From Cohnella candidum (lineage in GTDB: Bacteria; Bacillota; Bacilli; Paenibacillales; Paenibacillaceae), in contig NZ_CP033433.1 of NCBI RefSeq assembly GCF_003713065.1, forward strand, positions 3,101,001 to 3,165,000: a stretch of 64,000 bases of DNA, written 5' to 3'. Positions 43,382 to 52,617 of the stretch are shown one piece after another (within the stretch, counting starts at the first letter, position 1; each line of letters opens with the position of its first letter). The notes below the pieces were generated by a model. It was not told where the DNA came from. It worked only from the letters and a program-made list of their open reading frames with translations, and ran no database searches. Made by a program: the position numbers and the translations under genes.

Positions 43382-44592
43382 GGCCGGATGCCTCTCTTAT
43401 ACAGCATGGGCGAATTCCCCGTCACTTTCTTGAACGCGCTGCTGAAATAATGCTGGCTGCTGTAGCCGACGCGCCCGGCGATTTCGTACACCTTGATGTG
43501 GGGATCGCTCATCAATTGGATCGCTTTGCGGATGCGGACTTCGGTCAAGTAGTCGATGAACGACAACCCGAGCTCGCGTTTCAACTGCTTGCTCAAATAC
43601 GTGGAGCTGACTTGGACGCCTTCGGCGACGTCGCTCAGCGTCAAGGAAGGCAGGTGAAAGTGGCGTTCGATGTATTTCATCGTCAACGCGACGATCGGCG
43701 ACAGCCCGCTTTTGGCGCCGATCTCCCGGGTCAGCCGCTTATAAAGTTCGGGAACGCCCATGCTGCCCTCAGCCGTATCGCCGGTTTCCAGCAGCAGCGA
43801 TTTCCGGAGAATTTCCTCTCCCTTGTCCCGTATCTGCCCGGTCATGCGGTCCCAGAGGTCATCATGCGCCGAAGCCCCCAAGACGATCGTCCTCCCTCGG
43901 GAATCATTGAACACGGCCGTTACCCGCCGCGTTTCGGCTTTGGCGATTTCCTCGGCGATGTTGCGGACGGCGAACTCCAGCAGCTTTTTGTCCCAAATCC
44001 TCATCGTTTGGCCGCCGTCCGCGTGGTGGACGGTTTTGATGACGGTCATCGCGACGGGACCCGGCCACTGCAAACCGAAATAATTCAGGTTCCATTCGAG
44101 GTCCTGTCCGTTCATCAGGCCATCGAGCCAATTGCATAGGAATTGGTCGCGGAGCATCGCGGAGTTTTTCCGAAGCTGGTTCGACATCGCGGACATCTCT
44201 TCCTCGCTCCGCCGGGTCTCTTCCAACTTCTCCAGCGCCCGGCCGACGACTTCCTCCAGCTTGCTCTTCAAGACGGGTTTGAGCAGGTAATCGAAAACCT
44301 TCAGTTGGACGGCTTGTTGGGCATATTTGAATTCGTCGTGTCCGGAAATGACGATGACGACGGAGCGCTGAAGCGTTTTGCCCAACCGTTCGATCATCGT
44401 CAAGCCGTCCATGAGCGGCATGTTGATGTCGACGAAAAGAAGGTCGGGCTGAAGCTTCTCCGCCAATTCGACCGCCTGTTCTCCGTTCTCCGCCTCGCCG
44501 ACGATCTCGATGCCCATTTGGCCCCAGGGCAGCACGTTCGCGAGCCCCCTGCGGATTTTCGGCTCGTCATCCGCGATCATCAGTTTCCACAT
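43378..44592 (-). CDS. AraC-type response regulator (YesN-like)
   Basis: 404 residues. N-terminal receiver (MIADDEPKIRRGLANVLP) with phosphoacceptor Asp in LLFVDINMPLMDG and Lys in LLKPVLKSKL. A middle region of about 150 residues has no clear domain. The C-terminal AraC helix-turn-helix pair includes LSDVAEGVQVSSTYLSKQLKR and IAGRVGYSSQHYFSSAFKK. It probably activates the ytfQRT-yjfF-type operon. Starts inside the end of the kinase gene (26-base overlap). Confidence 0.9.
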   Translation of the reverse strand: MWKLMIADDEPKIRRGLANVLPWGQMGIEIVGEAENGEQAVELAEKLQPDLLFVDINMPLMDGLTMIERLGKTLQRSVVIVISGHDEFKYAQQAVQLKVFDYLLKPVLKSKLEEVVGRALEKLEETRRSEEEMSAMSNQLRKNSAMLRDQFLCNWLDGLMNGQDLEWNLNYFGLQWPGPVAMTVIKTVHHADGGQTMRIWDKKLLEFAVRNIAEEIAKAETRRVTAVFNDSRGRTIVLGASAHDDLWDRMTGQIRDKGEEILRKSLLLETGDTAEGSMGVPELYKRLTREIGAKSGLSPIVALTMKYIERHFHLPSLTLSDVAEGVQVSSTYLSKQLKRELGLSFIDYLTEVRIRKAIQLMSDPHIKVYEIAGRVGYSSQHYFSSAFKKVTGNSPMLYKRGIRP

Positions 44593-46384
44593 GGCGCCCG
44601 TCCTCCTCTCTGCTGTGGATCAGCGGCAATCTGACCCGGATGCGCGTGCCTTCTCCCGGCACGCTTTCTATGTCGATTCCGTAAGCCGGGCCGTATGAAA
44701 GCCGGATTCTCTCGTTCACGTTATAAAGACCGAACCCCCGTGCATGTTCGCTGTCGCTGGGATTGCGCAAATATCCGTTCATCGCGGCCAGTTTTTCCGG
44801 CGGAATGCCGACTCCGTCGTCCGCGACTTCGAGCACGAGCGCCCCATCCTCCGCATGCCCCTCGATGACGATCGTTCCGTTCCCCTGCTTCGTTTTGATG
44901 CCATGATAGATCGCGTTTTCGACCAGCGGCTGCAGGATGATTTTGGGTACGCTGTAGCCGCGCCATACGTCCGGAACGTCAATGCGGTAACGGAGCTTTT
45001 CCTCGTAACGGGCCATTTGGATGACCAAATAACTTTCGACATGTTGGAGCTCTTCCCGCAAGGAGATGACCTCCTGGCCCTTGCTTAAACCGATTCGGAA
45101 CAGCTGGGTCAGCGCGTACACGATTTCCACGATGTCGTCCGCCTGCCGGTCCTGCGCCATCCATTGGATCGTATCGAGCGTATTGTACAGAAAATGCGGC
45201 TTGATCTGGGCTTGCAGCGTTTTGAGCTCCGCTTCCCGTTTCTCTTTCTGCTCCCGGTAGACAAGCCGGATCAAGTTATCGATTTCTTCGACCATGTTGT
45301 TGAAGCTGTTGCCGAGCTGGCCGATTTCGTCGTTCGTTTTCCCTTGGTAACGGAGCAGCAGCTCCCCCTCTTCCACCTTCTTCATCAGGCTGCGCAGTTT
45401 GCTGATCGGGCGGACGATGGAGTTGGTAAAGTAGAGAGACGCCAGCAGCGCGACGGCCAAAGTCGCCAGCGCGATGATGATCGTGTACGTCTGCACCTCG
45501 GTCACGACGGCGAGCGCTTCATGCAGCGGAAAGACGCCGGCGATCATCCAACCGCTGTCCGGAAAAGCATCGTGGATGATCTTGTACCGTACGTTGTCGA
45601 TGGTCGCGATGGCGTTGTCGTCCTGTTCCTTAAGCCACTCCCCGGAAATGCGGTATACGATCGGATTGACCGGCGAATACACGATGCCGCCCTGATGGTC
45701 CATGATGAAAATGAACCCGCTTTTGCCGAGGGACGCCGACTTGACGACGCTCTGCACCACGTCCAGCTTCATGTCGACGAGGATGACGCCGAGCGTCTCC
45801 GACGTTACCGGATCCTTGACCGCCCGCGCGAAAGACAGGATCTGATCCGCGCTCACGTTCTGCTCCGCGCGGATGTTCCTCCCGATCGGATGGCTGATCA
45901 GCTGCAGTTCGTCCGGGCGGCCGACGGCGTCACGGTACCAGCTTTCGGCCGTCAGCGGATCCCGGGTAATCCTCTCGAGGCCCTTCATCGCGAAGCGTTC
46001 GTTCGCGCCGGCGACGACGATACCGGAAATTTCCGCGTGCCTTTCCATGTAAACGCCTTCAATGCGCTCGATGGCCGTTTGCAAAGTCCGCAGTTCCGCG
46101 GGATCCGTACCCGGCGAACGCAGAAAACCCTGAACCGACTCGTCCTTCGACAGATAATGGATGACGTTGTCCGATTCCCGCAAATAGACCTGGATATGGT
46201 CTTTGACCTGCCGGATCATTTGGATCGTATGCGCGTTGGTCTCTTCCTCGATCGAATTCTTGTACAGCCGGCTCCCGAGCAGGCTCATCGACAGAAGGGA
46301 GAACGCGAGAATGAAAACGAAATAGAACAGCAGCTTATATCTAATGCTCCGGTTTCTGAACGAACCGTTCCGCAAGGCATCCAT
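44567..46384 (-). CDS. Sensor histidine kinase (YesM-like)
   Basis: 605 residues. Membrane helix near the N-terminus, an extracytoplasmic sensor region (about 40-280), a second helix, HAMP, then the YesM-type kinase: phospho-His in QAQIKPHFLYNTLD, N-box LVENAIYHGI, and G boxes ADDGVGIPP and GFGLYNVNERI. Phosphorylates the downstream AraC-type regulator. ATG 46384 (MDALRNG) is my choice; an upstream TTG has no ribosome binding site. A possible TATACT (46411-46416, minus) lies just upstream. Confidence 0.9.
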   Translation of the reverse strand: MDALRNGSFRNRSIRYKLLFYFVFILAFSLLSMSLLGSRLYKNSIEEETNAHTIQMIRQVKDHIQVYLRESDNVIHYLSKDESVQGFLRSPGTDPAELRTLQTAIERIEGVYMERHAEISGIVVAGANERFAMKGLERITRDPLTAESWYRDAVGRPDELQLISHPIGRNIRAEQNVSADQILSFARAVKDPVTSETLGVILVDMKLDVVQSVVKSASLGKSGFIFIMDHQGGIVYSPVNPIVYRISGEWLKEQDDNAIATIDNVRYKIIHDAFPDSGWMIAGVFPLHEALAVVTEVQTYTIIIALATLAVALLASLYFTNSIVRPISKLRSLMKKVEEGELLLRYQGKTNDEIGQLGNSFNNMVEEIDNLIRLVYREQKEKREAELKTLQAQIKPHFLYNTLDTIQWMAQDRQADDIVEIVYALTQLFRIGLSKGQEVISLREELQHVESYLVIQMARYEEKLRYRIDVPDVWRGYSVPKIILQPLVENAIYHGIKTKQGNGTIVIEGHAEDGALVLEVADDGVGIPPEKLAAMNGYLRNPSDSEHARGFGLYNVNERIRLSYGPAYGIDIESVPGEGTRIRVRLPLIHSREEDGRHVETDDRG

Positions 46385-46431
46385 TCCGTTCCGGTTGTAA
46401 TTTTGTACCAAGTATAAACCCAAACGCGAAA

Positions 46432-46458
46432 TCGCAAAAGAGAGGATCTCTTTTGCGA
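46432..46458 (-). terminator. Hairpin between the transporter operon and the kinase gene
   Basis: A perfect 12-bp stem TCGCAAAAGAGA/TCTCTTTTGCGA with a three-base loop lies between the ytfQ-like stop and the kinase start. The T-run after it is poor, so readthrough is likely. Confidence 0.65.
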
Positions 46459-46495
46459 CTCCGCGTATAAGCTTGCTATTTGGAGCTTGGAAAAC

Positions 46496-47515
46496 TTAGT
46501 AGGAACGGTTCGGCAGGGCGTCGATCGCTTTCTGGCCGAAGAACACGTCCTCGTTCGACTTGATCCATTTGTCCAGCGTTTTGCCGGCTTTGTAGTCCAG
46601 AATCGCTTGCTTCAGCTGCGGTCCGAGGAGCGGGTTGCATTCCACCGTCACGTTGGACTTGCCGTCTTTGATCGCCTGGAACGCGTCTTTGATGCCGTCG
46701 ATGCTGATGATCTTAATGTCCGTGCCCGGCTTGAGGCCGGCTTCTTCGATGGCTTGGATCGCGCCCATCGCCATGTCGTCGTTGTGGGCATATACGACTT
46801 GAATGTTCTTGTCTTTCTTCAGGTAAGCTTCCATGACTTCCTTGCCTTTGGCGCGGGTGAAGTCGCCCGTCTGGGAGTACACGATTTTGAAGTTCGCTTT
46901 GTCCTTGATCGCGTCTTCGAAGCCCTTCTTGCGGTCATTCGCCGCGCTGGCGCCGACCGTGCCTTCCAGTTGGACGATGTTGGTCGGAGCGTCGCCGAGG
47001 TTGTCGATCATCCACTGGGCGGCGTTCTGGCCTTCCTTGATGAAGTCGGAGCCGATGAAGGAGACGTACAGGTCTTCATTGCCTTTGGAAATGCCGCGGT
47101 CCAGCAGGAACACCGGAATGCCGGCGTCTTTCGCTTCTTTCAGGACGGATTCCCAGCCCGTTTCGACGACCGGCGCGAGTCCGATGGCGTCGACTTTCTG
47201 CGTGATGAAGGAACGGATCGCCTTGATTTGGTTCTCTTGCTTCTGCTGCGCGTCGGAGAACTTCAGTTCGAATGCCGGATCGTTGCCGAACGTGTCCTTG
47301 ATGGATTTCGTTTCGGCGTCGCGCCAGCCGCTCTCCGCGCCGATTTGCGCGAAACCGATCACGAGCTTCTTGTTCCCCGAACCCGAATTAGCCGTGCTGG
47401 CGGAAGCGCTCGGCGAGGCGCTCGCCGGCTCGCTTTTCGATTCGCTTTTGCCGCAGGCAGCCAGTACGGTGACCAGCATGACGGCGATGAGACCCCATAC
47501 CCATTTGTTCTTCAT
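46496..47515 (-). CDS. ytfQ: YtfQ-type furanose ABC transporter substrate-binding lipoprotein
   Basis: 339 residues. Lipobox LAACGKS, a Ser/Ala linker, then a type I periplasmic binding protein of the RbsB/YtfQ group (LVIGFAQIGAESGWRDAE, YAHNDDMAMGAIQAIEEAG). In E. coli YtfQ binds galactofuranose; the exact sugar here is inferred. Last gene of the transporter operon. Confidence 0.9.
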   Translation of the reverse strand: MKNKWVWGLIAVMLVTVLAACGKSESKSEPASASPSASASTANSGSGNKKLVIGFAQIGAESGWRDAETKSIKDTFGNDPAFELKFSDAQQKQENQIKAIRSFITQKVDAIGLAPVVETGWESVLKEAKDAGIPVFLLDRGISKGNEDLYVSFIGSDFIKEGQNAAQWMIDNLGDAPTNIVQLEGTVGASAANDRKKGFEDAIKDKANFKIVYSQTGDFTRAKGKEVMEAYLKKDKNIQVVYAHNDDMAMGAIQAIEEAGLKPGTDIKIISIDGIKDAFQAIKDGKSNVTVECNPLLGPQLKQAILDYKAGKTLDKWIKSNEDVFFGQKAIDALPNRSY

Positions 47516-47586
47516 TCTTCGTTCCTCCCAATAGGAAGTGATTAGTTTTCACATCACAAATATACAAATTTGCAAAAATCTTGTAT

Positions 47587-48615
47587 TTACAAATTCACGA
47601 CTTTCTTTGCGATTTTCCGCTGAATATTCGCCGGGGCGGCAGCCGTTTTCTCCTTCCGCATGACGATCATCCTCTGGAAGGCCATGAACAGGAACAGCAG
47701 GAAACCGATCACGATTTTCGTCCACCAGGAGCTGAGCGTGCCTTGGAACATGATGATCGTCTGGATGATGCCGGTCGCCAGCACGCCGAGCGTGGGACCG
47801 ATGAGATAGCCGAAGCCTCCGGTGAGCAGGATGCCCCCGATGACGCAGGAAGCGATCGCGTCCATTTCCATGCCCATGAGGTGCAGCGAGTACCCGGACA
47901 GCATATAGAACGTGAACACGATGCCGCCGAGCGCCGAGAACAGCCCGCTGACGGTATACACGAGAACGGTCGTCCGGGCCACCGGCAGGCCCATCAGCAG
48001 CGACGATTTTTCGCTCCCGCCGAGCGCGTACACCGAACGTCCGAACGAGGTGTAACGCGCCACGCCGATCGCGAGAACGACGACGAGAAGCGCGATGACG
48101 ACGCTGATCGAGATGAAGCCGTCTCCCCCGATCCGGATTTTGTATTGGGAGATTGCCGTGTACGTATCGTCCGAAATCACGATGCTTTCGGTGCTGATCA
48201 GGTAGCTGATGCCTCGGGCCAGGAACATGCCGGACAGCGTGACGATCCAAGGATGCAGCTGGAACCGCTGGATCAGATAGCCTTGGCAGAAGCCGAACGC
48301 GACGCCGAGGGCGATCGATGCCGCCATGACGGCGTAAGCGTTCGCCCCGTGCTGGAACATGACGGCCGAGACCATGCTGATCAAGGCGACGACGGATGCC
48401 ACCGACAGGTCGATGCCCCCGGAGATGATCACGAACGCCATCCCCGTCGCGACGATGATCAGATAGGCATTGTCGATGAAAAGGTTCAGGAATACCTGCA
48501 GCGAGAAGAAGCCGTTATAGAGATAAGCGCCCGTACCGTACAGAAGAAGCAATAACAGGACCGTCGCCAGGATGATGATGTTGTTTTGGCTGATTTTCAT
48601 GGATAAGGCTTTCAT
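47587..48615 (-). CDS. yjfF: Sugar ABC transporter permease YjfF
   Basis: 342-residue BPD_transp_2 permease with about eight to ten helices. GGIDLSVASVVALISMV, ARGISYLISTESIVI and CVIGGILLTGG fit YjfF. Pairs with YtfT. The ATG overlaps the ytfT stop (ATGA). Confidence 0.9.
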   Translation of the reverse strand: MKALSMKISQNNIIILATVLLLLLLYGTGAYLYNGFFSLQVFLNLFIDNAYLIIVATGMAFVIISGGIDLSVASVVALISMVSAVMFQHGANAYAVMAASIALGVAFGFCQGYLIQRFQLHPWIVTLSGMFLARGISYLISTESIVISDDTYTAISQYKIRIGGDGFISISVVIALLVVVLAIGVARYTSFGRSVYALGGSEKSSLLMGLPVARTTVLVYTVSGLFSALGGIVFTFYMLSGYSLHLMGMEMDAIASCVIGGILLTGGFGYLIGPTLGVLATGIIQTIIMFQGTLSSWWTKIVIGFLLFLFMAFQRMIVMRKEKTAAAPANIQRKIAKKVVNL

Positions 48616-49622
48616 GGGTTCACCGTCTTTCTGCGCTGCGGAAGCAACATGCCTCTGAAGATGTCCGACTGGATGAGGCAGACGAGAATGACGACGATCG
48701 CCTTGACGAGCAGGATGCTTTCCGGCGCGATGCCCATGGCGTAAATCGTGGTCGTCAGGCTTTGGATGAACAGGGCGCCGACTACGGTGCCGCCCAGGTA
48801 AAACCTTCCTCCGCGCATCGACGTGCCCCCGATGACGACCGCCAGGATGGCGTCAAGCTCGAGCCACAGCCCGGCGTTGTTGGCATCCGCGCTGGCGTAG
48901 TTGGAGCTGTAGACGATGCCGGCAATCGCCGCGCAGACGCCGGTAATCGTGTAAGCGGTCATCAAGATGAAGCGCGGCCGGACGCCGGCATAAGCGCTCG
49001 CGGTTTTGTTGCCGCCCGCCGCCTCCAGGAACAGGCCGAAGGCGGTTTTCGACTTCAGCAGCCAGACGAGCAGGAACACGGCGGCAGCGATGAAAATCTG
49101 GAACGGCAGGCCGAGGAATTGTCCTTTGCCGATGAATGAGTACGCTTTGTCGCTCGTGTTCAAGACTTGTCCGTTCGTGATCAGTTGGGCGATGCCCCGC
49201 CCGACGGTCAGCAGGATCAAGGTGGCGACCATCGGCTGGATGCCGATGACGGACACCAGCATGCCGTTCCACAATCCGCAGAGCAGCCCCGTTCCGAGCG
49301 CAGCGAGCAGCACGATCCACAGCGGGTAATCCTTGAGCATAAACAATGCCATCGCGCCTGAGATCGCCAGCACGGAGCCGACGGAAATGTCGATGCCTTC
49401 GACGGCGATGACCAGCGTCATGCCGATCGCGATGATCGTGAGCGGGGTCGCGTTTTTCAGGATGTCGATCAAATTGCCGTACAGGCGGCCGTCCCGGACC
49501 TCGACCGAGAAAAATTCCGGCATGACGATCAGGTTCAGCAGCATCAGAGCGAGCAGCGCGACGACGGGCCATACGATCTTATGCCGGGCGAGCTTACGCG
49601 CCGACGCCGTCAGGCTTCCCAT
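48612..49622 (-). CDS. ytfT: Sugar ABC transporter permease YtfT
   Basis: 336-residue permease of the same family: EGIDISVGSVLAISGAMA, VGRGIAQLITNGQVL and VIGGTSMRGGRF. The order ATPase-YtfT-YjfF follows E. coli ytfRT-yjfF. Overlaps the ATPase gene by 29 bases; AAGGAG lies nine bases before ATG 49622. Confidence 0.9.
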   Translation of the reverse strand: MGSLTASARKLARHKIVWPVVALLALMLLNLIVMPEFFSVEVRDGRLYGNLIDILKNATPLTIIAIGMTLVIAVEGIDISVGSVLAISGAMALFMLKDYPLWIVLLAALGTGLLCGLWNGMLVSVIGIQPMVATLILLTVGRGIAQLITNGQVLNTSDKAYSFIGKGQFLGLPFQIFIAAAVFLLVWLLKSKTAFGLFLEAAGGNKTASAYAGVRPRFILMTAYTITGVCAAIAGIVYSSNYASADANNAGLWLELDAILAVVIGGTSMRGGRFYLGGTVVGALFIQSLTTTIYAMGIAPESILLVKAIVVILVCLIQSDIFRGMLLPQRRKTVNP

Positions 49623-51129
49623 AGACGTCCACTCCTTCCGCGATCATTTGCATGATCCGATTCTCTTTCTTGTCCGCGCCCTCGACTTCGCCGATATGCA
49701 CGCGGTCGCGAAGCACGACGATGCGGTCGCAGCAGGCGACCATCTCCTCAAGCTCCGCCGAGATGAACAGAATGGAGATGCCGGAAGCGGCCAGGTCCAG
49801 AATGAGCTTCCGGATTTCCTGCTTCGAGCCGACGTCGATCCCGCGGGTCGGTTCGTCGAGGATCAGCAGCCGCGGCTCCGTGGACAGCCATCGGGCGAGA
49901 ATGACCTTCTGCTGGTTGCCTCCGCTCAGGTTGTCGATGCGCTGCTCCGTGCCCGGCGTCTTGATGCGGAGCAAATCGATGTATTTCTGGGCGATCTCTT
50001 TCTGTTTCCGTACCGGAATGAAGGAGAACATTCCCCGGCGCGCCTGCAGCGCGAGCACGATGTTTTCCCGGATGGACAGCTCGCCGACGATGCCCGCCAC
50101 TTTGCGGTCCTCCGGCGTGAAGCCGATTCCTTTTTGCACCGCCTTCTGCGGATACATATCGGAGAACGTTTCACTGTCGATGACCAGATGACCTTCATCC
50201 GATTTGTCGATGCCGAAAAGCAGCTTCGCCACCTCCGTCCGGCCGGAACCGAGCAGTCCGGCAAGGCCGACCACTTCTCCCTTGCGGATTTCCAGGTCGA
50301 TCGGATTAACGCTGCCTTTGCGACCGAGCCCCCGTGCCGTCAGAAACGCCTCGTTCGCCGAAATCTCTTTTTGCCGCGAGCCCTGCTCCTCTTCCGGCCG
50401 CCATTCCCGACCGATCATATGGGAAACCAAGGACGTTCTCGGAAGCTCAGCCGTCGGGAATTCGCCGATCAGGGCGCCGTTGCGAAGCACCGTAATGCGG
50501 TCCGTGACCTCGTAAACCTGATCGAGGAAGTGGGTGACGAACACGATGCCCATTCCTTCGCTCTTCAGCTTCCGCATGACCGAGAACAGCTGCTTCACTT
50601 CGTTGTTGTCGAGGCTGGACGTCGGCTCGTCCAGGATCAGGATGCCGCTGGAAATGTCCACGGCCCTGGCGATCGCGACCATCTGCTGGACCGCGACCGA
50701 ATAGTAGGAAAGCGGCAGCTTCACGTCGATATGGATATCCAGCCGCCCGAGCAGCTCCTCGCTGCCCCGGTTGACCGCTTCCCAATCGATGACGCCCCGC
50801 TTCCGGGGATACCGGCCGATATAGATGTTTTCCGCCACGGTCAGGTTCGCGCACAGGTTGACCTCTTGGTATACCGTGCTGATGCCGAGGCGCTGCGCGT
50901 CCTGGGGCGATTTCGGATCGATTTCCCTTCCGTTCAGCAGAACGGTTCCCGAATCTTTCTTATGAACGCCGGTCAGCGCCTTGATCAGCGTCGACTTGCC
51001 GGCGCCGTTCTCCCCCATCAGCGCATGGATTTCTCCTCTCCGCAAGCCGAAATCGACGTTCGCCAGCGCCTTCACGCCGGGAAACGATTTGCTGATTCCG
51101 CGGGCTTGCAGGATGAATGCCGAGCCCAT
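49594..51129 (-). CDS. ytfR: Sugar ABC transporter ATP-binding protein YtfR
   Basis: 511 residues with two ABC domains. The first has GENGAGKSTL; its signature region reads LSYYSVAVQQMVAIARA, weaker than usual. The second has the degenerate P-loop LLGSGRTEVAKLLFG and a good LSGGNQQKV and LLILDEPTRGIDVG. This asymmetry is normal in the RbsA/YtfR family. First gene of the operon. Confidence 0.92.
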   Translation of the reverse strand: MGSAFILQARGISKSFPGVKALANVDFGLRRGEIHALMGENGAGKSTLIKALTGVHKKDSGTVLLNGREIDPKSPQDAQRLGISTVYQEVNLCANLTVAENIYIGRYPRKRGVIDWEAVNRGSEELLGRLDIHIDVKLPLSYYSVAVQQMVAIARAVDISSGILILDEPTSSLDNNEVKQLFSVMRKLKSEGMGIVFVTHFLDQVYEVTDRITVLRNGALIGEFPTAELPRTSLVSHMIGREWRPEEEQGSRQKEISANEAFLTARGLGRKGSVNPIDLEIRKGEVVGLAGLLGSGRTEVAKLLFGIDKSDEGHLVIDSETFSDMYPQKAVQKGIGFTPEDRKVAGIVGELSIRENIVLALQARRGMFSFIPVRKQKEIAQKYIDLLRIKTPGTEQRIDNLSGGNQQKVILARWLSTEPRLLILDEPTRGIDVGSKQEIRKLILDLAASGISILFISAELEEMVACCDRIVVLRDRVHIGEVEGADKKENRIMQMIAEGVDVYGKPDGVGA

Positions 51130-51192
51130 ACTTCCACCCTCTCTCCCCTGTATGCGTTCATTGTAGGGAAGCGGCGAGCCGGCTGTATTTAG

Positions 51193-51209
51193 AAAAATGA
51201 GTCATTTTT
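51193..51209. promoter_or_regulatory. Palindrome in the ytfR-pepT intergenic region
   Basis: AAAAATGA-G-TCATTTTT is a perfect 8-1-8 palindrome about 65 bases upstream of ytfR. A TTGAAA (minus strand) lies further upstream but I see no good -10. Possible operator for the regulator at 43378. Confidence 0.4.
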
Positions 51210-51270
51210 TAAGCATTTCGGACATTTCAAACCGGCTTGTCGAGAATTCCGATAACCCGCGACCCGATGT

Positions 51271-51298
51271 TTGATCCTCGGCGATTATGCGATACAAT
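51271..51298 (+). promoter_or_regulatory. Promoter of pepT
   Basis: TTGATC (51271-51276), a 16-base spacer and TACAAT (51293-51298), 20 bases before ATG 51319. Confidence 0.6.
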
Positions 51299-51318
51299 GT
51301 TGGCGGGAGATGATACCT

Positions 51319-52551
51319 ATGAAGAAGGAAATCCTGGAAAGATTCACGGCGTATGTACGCGTCGACACCCAATCCAACGACGATAACGTTACCTGTCCCT
51401 CTACCCCGGGACAACTCACGCTTGGCCGGATGCTCGCGGAGGAGCTTCAAGCGATCGGCATGCAGGAAGTGACGATGGACGAAAACGGGTACGTGATGGC
51501 GACCCTTCCGTCCAATACGGACAAGCCGGTTCCGGTCATCGGCTTTCTGGCGCATCTGGATACGGCCACCGAGATCAGCGGGGCGAACGTCAACCCGCAA
51601 ATCGTGGACCCATACGAAGGCGGAGACATCCTGCTGAACCGGGAGCTGGGGCTCTCCCTATCCCCCACCCAATTCCCAGAGCTTGAGGAGTACAAGGGGC
51701 ACACGCTCGTGACGACCGACGGCACCACCCTGCTCGGGGCGGACGACAAAGCCGGCATCGCGGAAATCATGACGGCGATGGCGTATTTGATCCGGAACCC
51801 GGACATCAAGCACGGCAAAATCCGGGTCGCTTTCACGCCGGACGAGGAAATCGGCCGGGGGCCGCACCGGTTCGACGTCGCCGCCTTCGGCGCGAAGTAC
51901 GCCTACACGATGGACGGCGGAAAACTCGGCGAACTGGAGTACGAAAGCTTCAACGCGGCCGAAGCGAAAATCGAGATCCGCGGGAAAGTCGTGCATCCGG
52001 GCTACGCCAAAGGCAAGATGGTCAACGCCATCAAGATCGGGATGGAGCTGCAGAGCCTGCTGCCCCAGGAGGAAGCGCCGGAGCGGACGGAAGGCTACGA
52101 GGGGTTCTATCACTTGAATACGTTCCACGGCAGCGTAGACACGGCGCGGTTGAACTATATTATCCGCGACCACGACAAGGAACGGTTTGCTGCCCGGAAG
52201 GTACGGATGTCCGAAATCGTCGAGGAACTGAAGGGGAAATACGGCGAGGAACGGATTACGCTGGTCCTGAAAGACCAGTATTACAACATGCGGGAGAAAA
52301 TCGAGGCCACACCGGAAGTGGTGGACGCCGCATTGGAGGCGTTCGGCCGCCTGGGTATTCAACCGATCGTGAAACCCATCCGCGGCGGGACGGACGGATC
52401 CCAACTCTCCTATATGGGCTTGCCGACGCCGAACCTGTTCGCCGGGGGCGTCAATTGGCACGGCCGCTACGAGTTCGTCTCGGTCGAAACGATGATCCAA
52501 GCCGTGAACGTCATCGTGGAAATCGCCCGGCTGTTCGAGCAAAAAGCGTAA
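51319..52551 (+). CDS. pepT: Peptidase T (tripeptidase)
   Basis: 410-residue zinc tripeptidase of the M20 family, releasing the N-terminal residue of tripeptides. Metal-site blocks: [32 protein letters not shown] and YTMDGG. Length is standard. ATG 51319 (MKKEILERF) follows GGGAGA with eight bases between. Confidence 0.94.
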   Translation: MKKEILERFTAYVRVDTQSNDDNVTCPSTPGQLTLGRMLAEELQAIGMQEVTMDENGYVMATLPSNTDKPVPVIGFLAHLDTATEISGANVNPQIVDPYEGGDILLNRELGLSLSPTQFPELEEYKGHTLVTTDGTTLLGADDKAGIAEIMTAMAYLIRNPDIKHGKIRVAFTPDEEIGRGPHRFDVAAFGAKYAYTMDGGKLGELEYESFNAAEAKIEIRGKVVHPGYAKGKMVNAIKIGMELQSLLPQEEAPERTEGYEGFYHLNTFHGSVDTARLNYIIRDHDKERFAARKVRMSEIVEELKGKYGEERITLVLKDQYYNMREKIEATPEVVDAALEAFGRLGIQPIVKPIRGGTDGSQLSYMGLPTPNLFAGGVNWHGRYEFVSVETMIQAVNVIVEIARLFEQKA

Positions 52552-52558
52552 AGCGCAA

Positions 52559-52614
52559 AATACCCTCCATGCAGACATGTCGGTTTTCTCAACCGTGTCT
52601 GCGTAGAGGGTATT
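52559..52614. terminator. Bidirectional terminator between pepT and copA
   Basis: AATACCCTC pairs with GAGGGTATT at the base, then GCAGACA with TGTCTGC, then CGGTT with AACCG, forming a long stepped hairpin between convergent genes. Confidence 0.8.
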
Positions 52615-52617
52615 CGT

